Positions 25,394 to 34,176 of a stretch of 64,000 bases of DNA are shown here, one piece after another; position 1 is the stretch's first letter, and every line of letters starts with the position of its first letter. This DNA is from Aquisediminimonas sp031376385 (GTDB lineage Bacteria; Pseudomonadota; Alphaproteobacteria; Sphingomonadales; Sphingomonadaceae), in assembly GCA_031376385.1 (NCBI GenBank), contig JANMDQ010000028.1, positions 1 to 64,000 on the forward strand. The letters run 5' to 3'. The translations under genes and the position numbers were made by a program. Under the pieces are notes generated by a model, which was not told the DNA's origin, made no database searches, and saw only the letters and a program-made list of their open reading frames with translations.

Positions 25394-26248
25394 GTGAATT
25401 TCCGAACTGCACTATTGATCACCGCCTTGTGCTGCGTTCCTGCCTCTGGCTGTGCCAAATCACCCAAGGCCAAGCAGCCCGCCGCCAAAGGCCCGGCCGG
25501 ATGCGACGTGAAAACTGCTTCAGGCCTTGGCACGCGCATGCTGACCGAAGGCAAAGGCGATATGCCAACCGCGAAGGATCAGGTCACTGTCAGCTACAAA
25601 GGCACTCTTGCGACAACCGGCGCGGTGTTTGACCAATCCGACAGCGCGGAATTTGGCGTCGACGGCGTCATCCCGGGCTTTGCCGAAGGGTTGCAGTTGA
25701 TGAAACCGGGCGGGCGGATGCGCCTTTGCATCCCCGCTGCCCTTGGCTACGGCCCGCGCGCAACAGGCTCCATCCCCGCAAACAGCGACTTGGTGTTTGA
25801 GGTTGGGTTGATCTCCATCAAACGCGTTGCCCCGCCAACGCCACTGGCTGCGGCGGACCGCACGTGCGCGGTCAAAACCAAATCAGGCCTTGGCTATTCC
25901 GTGCTGACGATGGGCACTGGCACGAAACCCGATGATGAAAGTGTTACATTGGTGAACTATGCCGGATATCTGGCGAGTAACGGCACGCAGTTTGACGCGG
26001 CGGACCGCGTTCCCATTCCCGTTGGTAATGTTGTTCCGGGCTTTTCCGAAGGCCTCAAACTCATGCAACGCGGCGGATCATACCGGCTCTGCATTCCTGC
26101 GGCCCTAGGGTACGGAGCAGAAGCAACCGGGCCTATCCCAGCCAATAGCGACCTGGTGTTCCGCGTGGACCTAGTCGATTTCAAATCCATGGCGGAACTG
26201 CGCGCGCGTCAGGGCGGGCCTGCGCCTGCGGGGGCACCAAAGCCTTAG
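25394..26248 (+). CDS. Two-domain FKBP-type peptidyl-prolyl isomerase lipoprotein
   Basis: A 284-residue predicted lipoprotein that should speed proline isomerisation in exported proteins. Two FKBP domains follow a signal peptide with lipobox ASGC. Domain 1 holds FDQSDSAEFGV, VIPGFAEGLQLM and IPAALGYG; domain 2 holds FDAADRVPIPVG, VVPGFSEGLKLM and again IPAALGYG. The close match shows tandem duplication. The start is uncertain: the GTG at 25394 begins the signal peptide, while a GTG at 25340 would put 18 hydrophilic residues before it. Confidence 0.85.
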   Translation: MNFRTALLITALCCVPASGCAKSPKAKQPAAKGPAGCDVKTASGLGTRMLTEGKGDMPTAKDQVTVSYKGTLATTGAVFDQSDSAEFGVDGVIPGFAEGLQLMKPGGRMRLCIPAALGYGPRATGSIPANSDLVFEVGLISIKRVAPPTPLAAADRTCAVKTKSGLGYSVLTMGTGTKPDDESVTLVNYAGYLASNGTQFDAADRVPIPVGNVVPGFSEGLKLMQRGGSYRLCIPAALGYGAEATGPIPANSDLVFRVDLVDFKSMAELRARQGGPAPAGAPKP

Positions 26249-26276
26249 GCTCTGGCGCGTGAGAACTTGTCCAGCC

Positions 26277-26386
26277 GTCATGCTGAACTTGTTTCAGGGT
26301 CCATGCCTCGGCAGTCGTGCGGCTCTCGATTGATCAGGTCTTGCGCAAATGTTGAGGCATGGATGCTGAAACAAGTTCAGCATGAC
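26277..26386. repeat. Dispersed inverted repeat, family B (full copy)
   Basis: Arms 26277-26309 and 26354-26386 (33 nt each) match except for about three bases in the middle. The outer part reads GTCATGCTGAACTTGTTTCA. The 44-nt loop has no further symmetry. It is in the 218-nt gap between the FKBP gene and proS, about 80 nt before the proS start. A partial second copy is at 20-64. Confidence 0.85.
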
Positions 26387-26466
26387 AATTTTGCAAACAT
26401 TGAACTCCACGCTTTACCAGCCATCAGGGAGTTGCTCCCCCTCCGCTCCGTCGCTATCGCACGGGC

Positions 26467-27993
26467 ATGAAACACGCCCTTTCCGTCACGCGCGCCCAAA
26501 ATTTCTCCGCCTGGTATCAGGAGGTTATTGCTGAAGCTGACTTGGCCGAGGAATCCGGCGTGCGTGGCTGCATGGTGATCAAGCCCTGGGGCTACGGCAT
26601 GTGGGAGCGGATCCAGACTCTGATGGACCGTGAGATCAAGCTGGCTGGCGTGGACAATTGCTATTTCCCGCTCTTCATTCCGCTCTCTTATTTTGAAAAA
26701 GAGGCGGATCATGTGGACGGCTTTGCCAAGGAAATGGCCGTCGTCACCCATCACCGCCTCATTGCGGATGGGCGCGGCAAGCTGGTGCCAGACCCGGCGG
26801 CAAAGCTGGAAGAGCCTCTAGTCGTCCGCCCAACATCAGAAACAGTGATTGGTGCGGCGATGAGCCGATGGGTGCAAAGCTGGCGTGACTTGCCGCTGAT
26901 GGTCAACCAATGGGCCAATGTCGTCCGCTGGGAAATGCGCACGCGGATGTTTTTGCGGACCAGCGAGTTTTTGTGGCAGGAGGGGCATACGGCCCACGCC
27001 AATAAGGCGGACGCGATGGCCGAAACGCTGCGCGCGCTAGAAATGTATCGCGACTTTGCAGAAGGGCCACTCGCCATGCCTGTTGTCGCAGGAGAAAAGC
27101 CCGAAAATGAACGCTTCCCCGGTGCAGACGCAACGTTCAGCATTGAAGCGATGATGCAGGACGGCAAAGCGCTGCAAGCAGGCACATCGCACTATCTGGG
27201 CACGACCTTTGCCGAAGCGGCAGGCATTAAATATCAGGATAAGGATGGCAATATTGCGCTCGCCCATACGACGAGTTGGGGTGTTTCAACCCGGCTGATC
27301 GGTGGGGTGATCATGACCCACGGCGATGATGACGGCCTGCGCTGCCCGCCCCAGATCGCGCCTCAGCAAATCGTCATCGTGCCGATGCTGCGTGATGATG
27401 AAGCAGATAAAGCAGTTCTTGATTATTGCCGAGCGCTGGCCACTGATTTGCGCAAACAATCGGCGTTTGGAGAGGCGGTTCGCGTGCTTGTGGATACCAA
27501 AGCCACCAAAGCACAAACCAAGCGGTGGGCGTGGGTCAAAAAAGGTGCACCGTTAATTCTTGAGATTGGTATGCGTGATGTCTCAGGCAGTAACGTAGCG
27601 GCAATCAGACGCGACAGATTGTACAAAGCTGATGGTAAAATTGACTACGGCATTCAACCAAAAACCGATTTTGTGAATCGAGCCGCAGGGCTGTTGCAGA
27701 ATATTCAGGACGACCTTTACGGCGAGGCCAAAGCGCGCATGGATGCCAACATTGCCCGCGACGTGACGGACCTTTCCAAACATTTCAAAGGCAGCGAAGA
27801 CAAAGTCGTTGGCTGGGCAGAAGTGCAATGGTCCCGCCCCACTGGCTCAGCGCTGGACAAAATTGTCGAGCGGCTAAAGGGCCTGAAACTGACAATGCGC
27901 AACGTACCGCTGGACAGTGCGCCAGCAGACGGCGTGTGTTTCTTTACCGGCGAGACAGCAGTGGAACGGATATTGATCGGCCGGACTTATTAG
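26467..27993 (+). CDS. proS: Proline-tRNA ligase, archaeal/eukaryotic-like type
   Basis: Charges tRNA-Pro. At 508 residues without the editing insertion of E. coli-type ProRS, it belongs to the short type 3 group. Class II motifs are present: motif 2 FLRTSEFLWQEGHTAH and motif 3 TTSWGVSTRLIGGVIMTHGD. The anticodon-binding domain begins at IAPQQIVIVPML. It ends in a C-terminal tyrosine (IGRTY), as in archaeal and eukaryotic enzymes. This type is usual in sphingomonads. Codons for about residues 360-420 are clearly more AT-rich (about 46% GC over 27541-27720) than the rest. Confidence 0.95.
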   Translation: MKHALSVTRAQNFSAWYQEVIAEADLAEESGVRGCMVIKPWGYGMWERIQTLMDREIKLAGVDNCYFPLFIPLSYFEKEADHVDGFAKEMAVVTHHRLIADGRGKLVPDPAAKLEEPLVVRPTSETVIGAAMSRWVQSWRDLPLMVNQWANVVRWEMRTRMFLRTSEFLWQEGHTAHANKADAMAETLRALEMYRDFAEGPLAMPVVAGEKPENERFPGADATFSIEAMMQDGKALQAGTSHYLGTTFAEAAGIKYQDKDGNIALAHTTSWGVSTRLIGGVIMTHGDDDGLRCPPQIAPQQIVIVPMLRDDEADKAVLDYCRALATDLRKQSAFGEAVRVLVDTKATKAQTKRWAWVKKGAPLILEIGMRDVSGSNVAAIRRDRLYKADGKIDYGIQPKTDFVNRAAGLLQNIQDDLYGEAKARMDANIARDVTDLSKHFKGSEDKVVGWAEVQWSRPTGSALDKIVERLKGLKLTMRNVPLDSAPADGVCFFTGETAVERILIGRTY

Positions 27994-28002
27994 GAGAGTG
28001 AC

Positions 28003-28404
28003 ATGCGCTTTGGATTTTTAAGCTTCCTCGCTTTCGTCGCCACTCCCGCGTTAGCTGCCGAACCGGCGGTGGAGAAGCGCTATACCAAGGACTATTCCAT
28101 CTGCATGGAAGTTGGACCGGCGTCTGAAGGCGTGCAAGGTGTAATGAACGGATGCGCCTATGATGAATATACCCGTCAAGACGCGCGACTCAATCAGGCC
28201 TATGTCATGATTATGCGCAGGCAATCTGTCGCTGGAAAAGCCAAGCTACGCACGTCACAGCGCAACTGGATCAAGCAGCGGGACGACAAATGTCGGGCAG
28301 AGCGCAACGAGTATGAAGGTGGGTCTATCGCACCGCTCATCTTTCACAGCTGTATGACTGACGACACCATCCGCCGCACGCTTTGGCTGGAGCGGTATCG
28401 CTAA
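28003..28404 (+). CDS. DUF1311 / LprI-like lysozyme-inhibitor family protein
   Basis: A 133-residue exported protein with signal peptide ending ALAAE. The domain has CAYDEYTRQDARLNQAY, a helical middle and RTSQRNWIKQRDDKC, the W-x-x-x-R-D-x-x-C pattern of DUF1311. Mycobacterial LprI inhibits lysozyme, but the activity has not been shown for most relatives. AGGAGAG lies four nt before the ATG, just after the proS stop, so it is likely co-transcribed with proS. Its stop overlaps that of glpD (CTAA). Confidence 0.85.
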   Translation: MRFGFLSFLAFVATPALAAEPAVEKRYTKDYSICMEVGPASEGVQGVMNGCAYDEYTRQDARLNQAYVMIMRRQSVAGKAKLRTSQRNWIKQRDDKCRAERNEYEGGSIAPLIFHSCMTDDTIRRTLWLERYR

Positions 28405-29852
28405 CGACGCTTCAGATAGTCCGCCACGGCCTTCCCGGCCTCTGGCCCCACGGCAAGCCCAATTTTCGTGCGCCGCATCAAGACATCCTCAGCTGTGATT
28501 GCCCATTCATGGGCGATGAGCCAATCCAGCTCGACTTGGGTCAGGCCACCGCCGAATGCCTTGCCCATCCCGGCTTCGCTCGTCACGCCTTCCAGCATCA
28601 TATCAAGCAAAGTGCCATAAGCGCGTGCCATGCGTTCGGATCTCTCCTGCCCGAGGAATGGCCATGTGCCGCGCACGCGGTCCAGAAACGCCGCAAAGGC
28701 GCAAGGCAAGTCACCGCCGGGAAGCGGTGCCGTCCCTGTGACCGACGCCACTTCACGGCCCAGTGTAGGGGCAAGTTTCTTCATCGCCTCTTCTGCCAGA
28801 TGCCGGGACGTGGTGATTTTGCCGCCAAAGACCGAGAGCAGTGGCGGGCCGTTGGCATCGAGTTCCAGCACATAGTCACGGGTGACGGCCTTGGCTTCGC
28901 TCGCGCCGTCATCATAGAGCGGCCGCACCCCTGAATAGGTTGCGCGAACATCCGCTGGGCCAATCTGCTGTTTGAAGTACAGGTTGGTCGCCGCGCAAAG
29001 ATAATCGATTTCCGCCGGGCTGATCACCGCATCCTCGGGCTTATCCACTTGTTCGTCGGTGGTTCCGATCAGGGTCAGGCCGTCTTCATAGGCAATTGCG
29101 AATACGATCCGCTTGTCAGGCTGTTGCAGCATATAGGCGTGGCTGCCCGCAAACAGTTTATCGACAACGATATGGCTGCCTTTGATCAGCCGCACCTTGG
29201 ACGCAGCGTTGATGCCGGCCTTGGCGAGCAGTTCGGCCACCCATGGCCCCGCTGCATTGACAATGGCCCGCGCTTCGACAGTCGATCCATCGGTTAAATC
29301 GGCTTCCCAATGGTCATTCACACGCCGGGCCGACACCAGACCCGTCCGTGTGCGGATTTCAGCGCCGTGATTGGCCGCATCAACGGCGTTCAGCACCACC
29401 AGCCGCGCATCATCGACCCATGCGTCGGAATAGACAAAGCCTTTGCTGGCCTCTTTCAAAGGCGCGCGAAACAGAGTGTCTTTCTGCGAAAGCCCGCGTG
29501 ACCGGGGCAGGCTGATCCGCCCGCCAATGGTGTCATAAAGCCACAGCCCCAAACGCACCAGCCACCAAGGGCGCACGGCATTTTGATGGGGCAGGACGAA
29601 CAACATTGGATAGATGAGGTGCGGCGCGGTGCGCAGCAGACGTTCGCGCTCCTTCAGCGCTTCTCGCACCAGCTTGAATTCATAATATTCGAGGTAGCGC
29701 AGGCCGCCGTGGATCAGCTTGGTTGAGGCGGACGACGTGTGGCTGGCCAGATCATCCTTTTCCACCAAAAGCACGGACAAGCCGTTCATGGAGGCATCGC
29801 GTGCAATGGCGGTTCCGTTGATCCCGCCGCCGATGATAAGGATGTCGTGCAT
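28401..29852 (-). CDS. glpD: Glycerol-3-phosphate dehydrogenase (FAD)
   Basis: Membrane-associated flavoenzyme that oxidises sn-glycerol 3-phosphate to dihydroxyacetone phosphate and feeds electrons to quinone. The 483-residue protein begins with the FAD motif DILIIGGGINGTAIARDA. STKLIHGGLRYLEYYEFKLV is the family signature, and GVRPLYDDG and GKITTSRHLAEEA are typical of the C-terminal half. The start at 29852 leaves only six residues before the FAD motif, as expected. No glpK, glpF or glpR is nearby. Confidence 0.94.
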   Translation of the reverse strand: MHDILIIGGGINGTAIARDASMNGLSVLLVEKDDLASHTSSASTKLIHGGLRYLEYYEFKLVREALKERERLLRTAPHLIYPMLFVLPHQNAVRPWWLVRLGLWLYDTIGGRISLPRSRGLSQKDTLFRAPLKEASKGFVYSDAWVDDARLVVLNAVDAANHGAEIRTRTGLVSARRVNDHWEADLTDGSTVEARAIVNAAGPWVAELLAKAGINAASKVRLIKGSHIVVDKLFAGSHAYMLQQPDKRIVFAIAYEDGLTLIGTTDEQVDKPEDAVISPAEIDYLCAATNLYFKQQIGPADVRATYSGVRPLYDDGASEAKAVTRDYVLELDANGPPLLSVFGGKITTSRHLAEEAMKKLAPTLGREVASVTGTAPLPGGDLPCAFAAFLDRVRGTWPFLGQERSERMARAYGTLLDMMLEGVTSEAGMGKAFGGGLTQVELDWLIAHEWAITAEDVLMRRTKIGLAVGPEAGKAVADYLKRR

Positions 29853-29944
29853 AGCCAACGCGATAGGCAAAGAACGACCATTCGACAAGCACGGGCAACA
29901 GGCGAGGGGTGACGCGGTGAGTATAACCCCGTAACAGACTCGTC

Positions 29945-32260
29945 ATGTCCAAAAACTTCACGCTTGGCCTGCCCTCTCGCCAGCAAATTCTTGATTTTAT
30001 CACCACTTCGGATGCCTCAGCAGGGAAGCGGGAAATTGCCCGCGCGTTCGGGCTGCAGGGCGCAGAGAAAATCGCGCTGAAAGCCTTGCTGAAAGACATG
30101 GCGGACGAAGGTCTGATCGATAGCGCACCGGGCCGCGCCTTTCATAAAATGGGCGGTGTGCCAAAGGTTACGGTGCTGCGTATCGCGGACATTGACGGGG
30201 AGAATGTCATCGCCGTCCCGGAAAACTGGGAAGCCGAAGGCAAGCCGCCGCCACGGATACGGGTGATCGAAAAGGGGCGTCAGTCAGCACTGGGCGTCGG
30301 CGACCGCATTCTGGCTAGGACGGAAGAACGCGGGGCTGGTTATGTCGCCCATCCCATGAAAAAACTCGCCCGGGGGGAGGAGTTGATCCTCGGCGTGGTC
30401 GAGAAAGACGGTGACCGCTTCATCCTGAAACCTGTCGACAAGAAAGAGCGGCGTGAGACGCTCATCTCTGATCTGGGCCAGGCCAAGGCGGGCGACCTTG
30501 TGCTTGCCGAAAAGGCCGGACGTCCGCCGCGCATCACAGCCCGCGTGACGGAGATATTGGGCGATCCCTTTGCGCCGCGATCCTTCAGTCTGATTGCAAT
30601 CCACAAATACGGCATTCCCAATGGTTTCTCAAAAGAGCTTGAGGACGAAGCGGGGCGAATGGCCCGATTGCCGCTTGGTAATCGCGAAGACCTGCGGCAT
30701 CTTCCAATTGTCGCCATTGACCCCGTTGACGCGCGCGATTTTGACGATGCCGTCTGGGCACAGCCACGCGAAGGCGGCGGGTTTGAAGCCATTGTCGCCA
30801 TCGCTGACGTCAGCTTCTATGTCCGCCCCGGATCAGACCTTGACGCGCAAGCCCGCAAGCGTGGCAACAGCGTCTATTTCCCGGACCGCGTTGTCCCGAT
30901 GCTGCCAGAGCAGCTCTCCGCCGATGTTTGCTCGCTGCGTGCAGGCGAAGACCGGGCGGCTCTCGCCTGCCATCTGGTCATCGACGCGAACGGCCAAGTG
31001 AAATCTTGGCGCTTTTCTCGGAGCGTCATCCGCGTGGCGGCTAACATTCCCTATGAGGATGCCCAGGCCGCCATTGATGCAGGAAACGCCACAGCAACAG
31101 AAGCCGCTCACCCTGAGCTTGACGAAGGGTCGTTGAGCACTTCCGGCCAAGGCTTCGTCAAGCTCAGCCTGAGCGGGAACAGCGTGCCGCCATCGCTTGT
31201 CGACCAAGCCCTTCGCCCCCTCTGGGCCTGCTGGGCCCTCCTTGCCAAAGCGCGCGCCAAGCGGGAACCGCTCGACCTTGATTTGCCCGAACGCCGCGTT
31301 GTTCTGGATGAGGCCGGGCGCATCATGTCAGTTGCTGCGCGTGAGCGGCTGGATGCGCACCGGCTGATCGAAGATTTCATGATCGCCGCCAATGTCGCGG
31401 CTGCCAAGGCGCTGGAGGCCAAGAAAGCGCCGTGCATGTACCGCGTCCACGAACCGCCCGCTCGAGAAAAGCTGATCGCGCTGAAGGACTATCTTGCGAC
31501 ATTCGACATCGCCTTTGCGCTCGGCCAAGTCATCAAACCCGCCACATTCAACCGGATTATCAATCTGCTAGGCACCGCCGATCACCGGCAAGTTGTGATG
31601 GAACAAATCCTCCGTTCGCAGACACAGGCTTACTATTCGCCAGTGAACGCTGGGCATTTCGGGCTTTCGCTAGGAAGCTACGGTCACTTCACATCGCCGA
31701 TCCGGCGCTATGCTGATTTGCTTGTCCATCGGTCTCTAGTCGCGGCTTATGATCTGGAACCAGCACGCGCAGAAACTGCCATCAGCAAAGATGATTTTGA
31801 ACGGATGGACATCATCGGCACCGCTATTTCTCAAGCCGAGCGCCGCGCGATGGAGGCTGAGCGGGAAACGGTGGACCGCTATGTCGCGGCCTTCCTATCG
31901 ATGCGCGTCGGCGAAGTCCTTGAAACGCGGATATCAGGCGTGGCTAACTTTGGCTTTTTTGCCACGGTTGAGGGGCTGGGTGGCGACGGCCTCGTCCCTG
32001 TGTCAACGCTGGGCGCCGAATATTTCACCTATGATGAGACGCTCAAGACCTTGAAAGGGGCCGACAGCGGGGACATTTATCATGTCGGCCAGACTCTGCC
32101 GCTCCGTCTGGTAGAGGCCAACCCAATCAGCGGGGCGTTGCGTTTTGAACTGCCTGATGCAGTTAACCACTTACCGGTGCGGGGGCGGCGGGACGCAAGA
32201 GGACCCATGGGCAGGCGCGGGCGTCCGGCGAATATCCGGCACAAAGGGAAGCGACGTTAA
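29945..32260 (+). CDS. rnr: Ribonuclease R, with in-frame repeat insertion
   Basis: Processive 3'-5' exoribonuclease that degrades structured RNA. The 771 residues have an N-terminal winged-helix/cold-shock region, the RNB domain with VAIDPVDARDFDDAVWA (metal-binding aspartates) and FGLSLGSYGHFTSPIRRYADL, and the S1 domain around VGEVLETRISGVANFGFFATV. RMGQ-like basic residues end the protein. Between IPYEDAQAAIDAGNATATE and SLVDQALRPLWACWALLAKA about 24 extra residues (387-411) are encoded by an inverted repeat that also occurs between genes. The reading frame stays open, so the enzyme is probably active. Confidence 0.94.
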   Translation: MSKNFTLGLPSRQQILDFITTSDASAGKREIARAFGLQGAEKIALKALLKDMADEGLIDSAPGRAFHKMGGVPKVTVLRIADIDGENVIAVPENWEAEGKPPPRIRVIEKGRQSALGVGDRILARTEERGAGYVAHPMKKLARGEELILGVVEKDGDRFILKPVDKKERRETLISDLGQAKAGDLVLAEKAGRPPRITARVTEILGDPFAPRSFSLIAIHKYGIPNGFSKELEDEAGRMARLPLGNREDLRHLPIVAIDPVDARDFDDAVWAQPREGGGFEAIVAIADVSFYVRPGSDLDAQARKRGNSVYFPDRVVPMLPEQLSADVCSLRAGEDRAALACHLVIDANGQVKSWRFSRSVIRVAANIPYEDAQAAIDAGNATATEAAHPELDEGSLSTSGQGFVKLSLSGNSVPPSLVDQALRPLWACWALLAKARAKREPLDLDLPERRVVLDEAGRIMSVAARERLDAHRLIEDFMIAANVAAAKALEAKKAPCMYRVHEPPAREKLIALKDYLATFDIAFALGQVIKPATFNRIINLLGTADHRQVVMEQILRSQTQAYYSPVNAGHFGLSLGSYGHFTSPIRRYADLLVHRSLVAAYDLEPARAETAISKDDFERMDIIGTAISQAERRAMEAERETVDRYVAAFLSMRVGEVLETRISGVANFGFFATVEGLGGDGLVPVSTLGAEYFTYDETLKTLKGADSGDIYHVGQTLPLRLVEANPISGALRFELPDAVNHLPVRGRRDARGPMGRRGRPANIRHKGKRR
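31105..31175. repeat. Dispersed inverted repeat, family A (copy 3, inside rnr)
   Basis: Arms 31105-31128 and 31153-31175. The segment 31147-31175 is identical over 29 nt to 6693-6721 between two other genes, and the left arm differs by one base from the inverse of 4861-4883. The element lies wholly within the rnr reading frame without a stop. Confidence 0.9.
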
Positions 32261-32263
32261 GCG

Positions 32264-32761
32264 ATGGCGATCAATTTGGGGGATTTGGCACGCGGGACAC
32301 TCAGCTACGGCGTGCGCGAACCAGCGCTAGACGACATCAGGTTTGATCGCATCCGCAGCGGTTTTGCTACCCACTATATCGTCCACCCCGGAACCTCATC
32401 GCGCTTTAGCTTTGAACGCGGCGAGGGCTATCCCCGGGTCGGGAAGTTTGATGCCTTCACGCTGGTTGATAGTGGCAGCGTGGAACGCGTTCGCGACGGG
32501 GAGCCTGTGGTAGAGGTAGAGGAGAATGGCAATGTTATCCCCTTTGGCCCGCGCTTCGGCTGGTTGCGCTTTTCCTTGAACATCCGTTCCATCCTGTTCG
32601 TCTGGGCGCTGCTCGTGTTTTTCACGGCACTGGCGATTGGCGGCGATTGGCTGTTCTGGTTGGTCGCCCTGATTGCGCTATGGACCGGAACGATTGTCGC
32701 TGTGCAGCGAAGTTTAAAGGCCAAAGTGCGGGCGTGGCTGGAACGGGGCAGCTGGAACTAA
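32264..32761 (+). CDS. Unknown protein with two C-terminal membrane helices
   Basis: A 165-residue protein I do not recognise. The first 105 residues are soluble, with charged beta-like segments (SRFSFERGEGYPRVGKFDAF). Two membrane helices follow (ILFVWALLVFFTALAIG, LFWLVALIALWTGTIVAV), then a basic amphipathic tail. It begins four nt after the rnr stop, so it is translated from the rnr transcript, and its stop overlaps that of the M20 peptidase gene (CTAA). Confidence 0.72.
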   Translation: MAINLGDLARGTLSYGVREPALDDIRFDRIRSGFATHYIVHPGTSSRFSFERGEGYPRVGKFDAFTLVDSGSVERVRDGEPVVEVEENGNVIPFGPRFGWLRFSLNIRSILFVWALLVFFTALAIGGDWLFWLVALIALWTGTIVAVQRSLKAKVRAWLERGSWN

Positions 32762-34149
32762 CCCCCTGCCATCGCCTTCACCAGCCCGTGCCAATGATCA
32801 AGATTGCCGTAAAAGCTCTTCACCGGCGTCCGTTCATCGCGGCCGTGCGCGCGTTCATCATCCGGCGTTACAATCCAGCTGCCGTCAACGCCGTAAGTGG
32901 GAATGCCAACGCTGCGGATGAACAGGCCGTCCGTGGCGCCAGCTGACATTTGTGGCACAATCTCAAGACCAAGAAACCGCTTCTGCACCTCCGCTGTATA
33001 GGCTTTGACCACGTCTGGGCGCAGCGGGGAGGCAGGCGACGGCGTGGACGGCCCTTTATAGGCCACTGTCACACCCACACCGGCAACCGATTGAAGCTCG
33101 GCAAGGATTTTCTTTGCCTCAACGCCGGGGAAAATGCGGCAATTGACTGTCGCGCTGGCCATTTGCGGCAGCGCATTGTCGGCATGGCCGCCTTCCAATC
33201 GCGTCGCCACGCAGCGGGTCCGCGTGCCGCCGACCTCAGTCAGATCAGCTTCGATCAGGTCCGCTGCCGCGCCGTCTTTGGGATTGGCCAGCCATTTGCG
33301 CATCGCATCACCCAGCGGGCCTTTTTCGGCCTTTTGCCGAAATTGAAAATAGGCCCGCGTGGTATCGTTGAGCATCGGTTCAAACCGGTATTGCGATAGC
33401 TTCGTGAGCGAGCTGCTCAAATCATAAATCGCATTATCAGGCCGCGGGCGCGAACTGTGCCCGCCAGGGTTGCGCGCTGTAAAGGTGAAGCTCTGGAACA
33501 TTTTTTCAGATGTTTGCAGGCCAAAGCCGATCATCGGACCGCCTTTCAACTGCGCGCCGCCGCCCGCATCAGCGTTGAGGGCAAATTCCGCATCAATCAG
33601 GCTGCGCCACTCCGTTGATGCGCGTAGAGCCCCATTGCCGTCGGTTTCTTCGTCACCAGTGAACAAGATGATGATATCGCGCTTCGGCTCAAACCCTTCG
33701 GCCTTAAGCTGAAGCACAGCATTGGTAATAGCGGTCACGCCGTTTTTCATATCAATCGTGCCGCGTCCGTAAAGATATCCATCTTCTTCAATCAATTTGA
33801 ATGGATCGCGCGACCAATCACTGGGCAGGGCTTCGACCACATCGAGATGGCCGAGTAGCAGGATGGGTTTCTTCGTCGGCTTCCCAGCCGCTTTCCAGCG
33901 GACGATCATGGATTGAGTGCCGTCATGATCTTTGACAATCACATCGGTGATATCACCTTTTTCAAACTTGTCTTTCAAGTAAGCTACGACCCGTTTCACT
34001 TCGGCAGGACGATCGCTGACTGAGGGGATGGCGATCAAGTCTGCCAAGATCGCCCGGCCATTTGCGTGCCACGGGTTGGTGGCGTCCTGAGCCAGCGCAG
34101 GCGTTGCAAAGGCGATACTGGCAAGGGCGAGAATGGATTGAGGTTTCAC
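32758..34149 (-). CDS. M20-family secreted metallopeptidase
   Basis: A 463-residue zinc peptidase or amidase. It starts at GTG with GGGAG eight nt upstream; signal peptide MKPQSILALASIAFATPALA. Metal ligands are visible: LLGHLDVV (His), GRGTIDMKNG (bridging Asp), TGDEETDGNG (catalytic Glu and ligand Glu), NADAGGG (Asp), and late His (YGNLDHWHG). A dimerisation domain lies at about 200-330. Likely acts on peptides or acylated amino acids in the periplasm. Confidence 0.9.
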   Translation of the reverse strand: MKPQSILALASIAFATPALAQDATNPWHANGRAILADLIAIPSVSDRPAEVKRVVAYLKDKFEKGDITDVIVKDHDGTQSMIVRWKAAGKPTKKPILLLGHLDVVEALPSDWSRDPFKLIEEDGYLYGRGTIDMKNGVTAITNAVLQLKAEGFEPKRDIIILFTGDEETDGNGALRASTEWRSLIDAEFALNADAGGGAQLKGGPMIGFGLQTSEKMFQSFTFTARNPGGHSSRPRPDNAIYDLSSSLTKLSQYRFEPMLNDTTRAYFQFRQKAEKGPLGDAMRKWLANPKDGAAADLIEADLTEVGGTRTRCVATRLEGGHADNALPQMASATVNCRIFPGVEAKKILAELQSVAGVGVTVAYKGPSTPSPASPLRPDVVKAYTAEVQKRFLGLEIVPQMSAGATDGLFIRSVGIPTYGVDGSWIVTPDDERAHGRDERTPVKSFYGNLDHWHGLVKAMAGG

Positions 34150-34176
34150 GGCGAGTCTCCCTGATGCGGGCCAACC

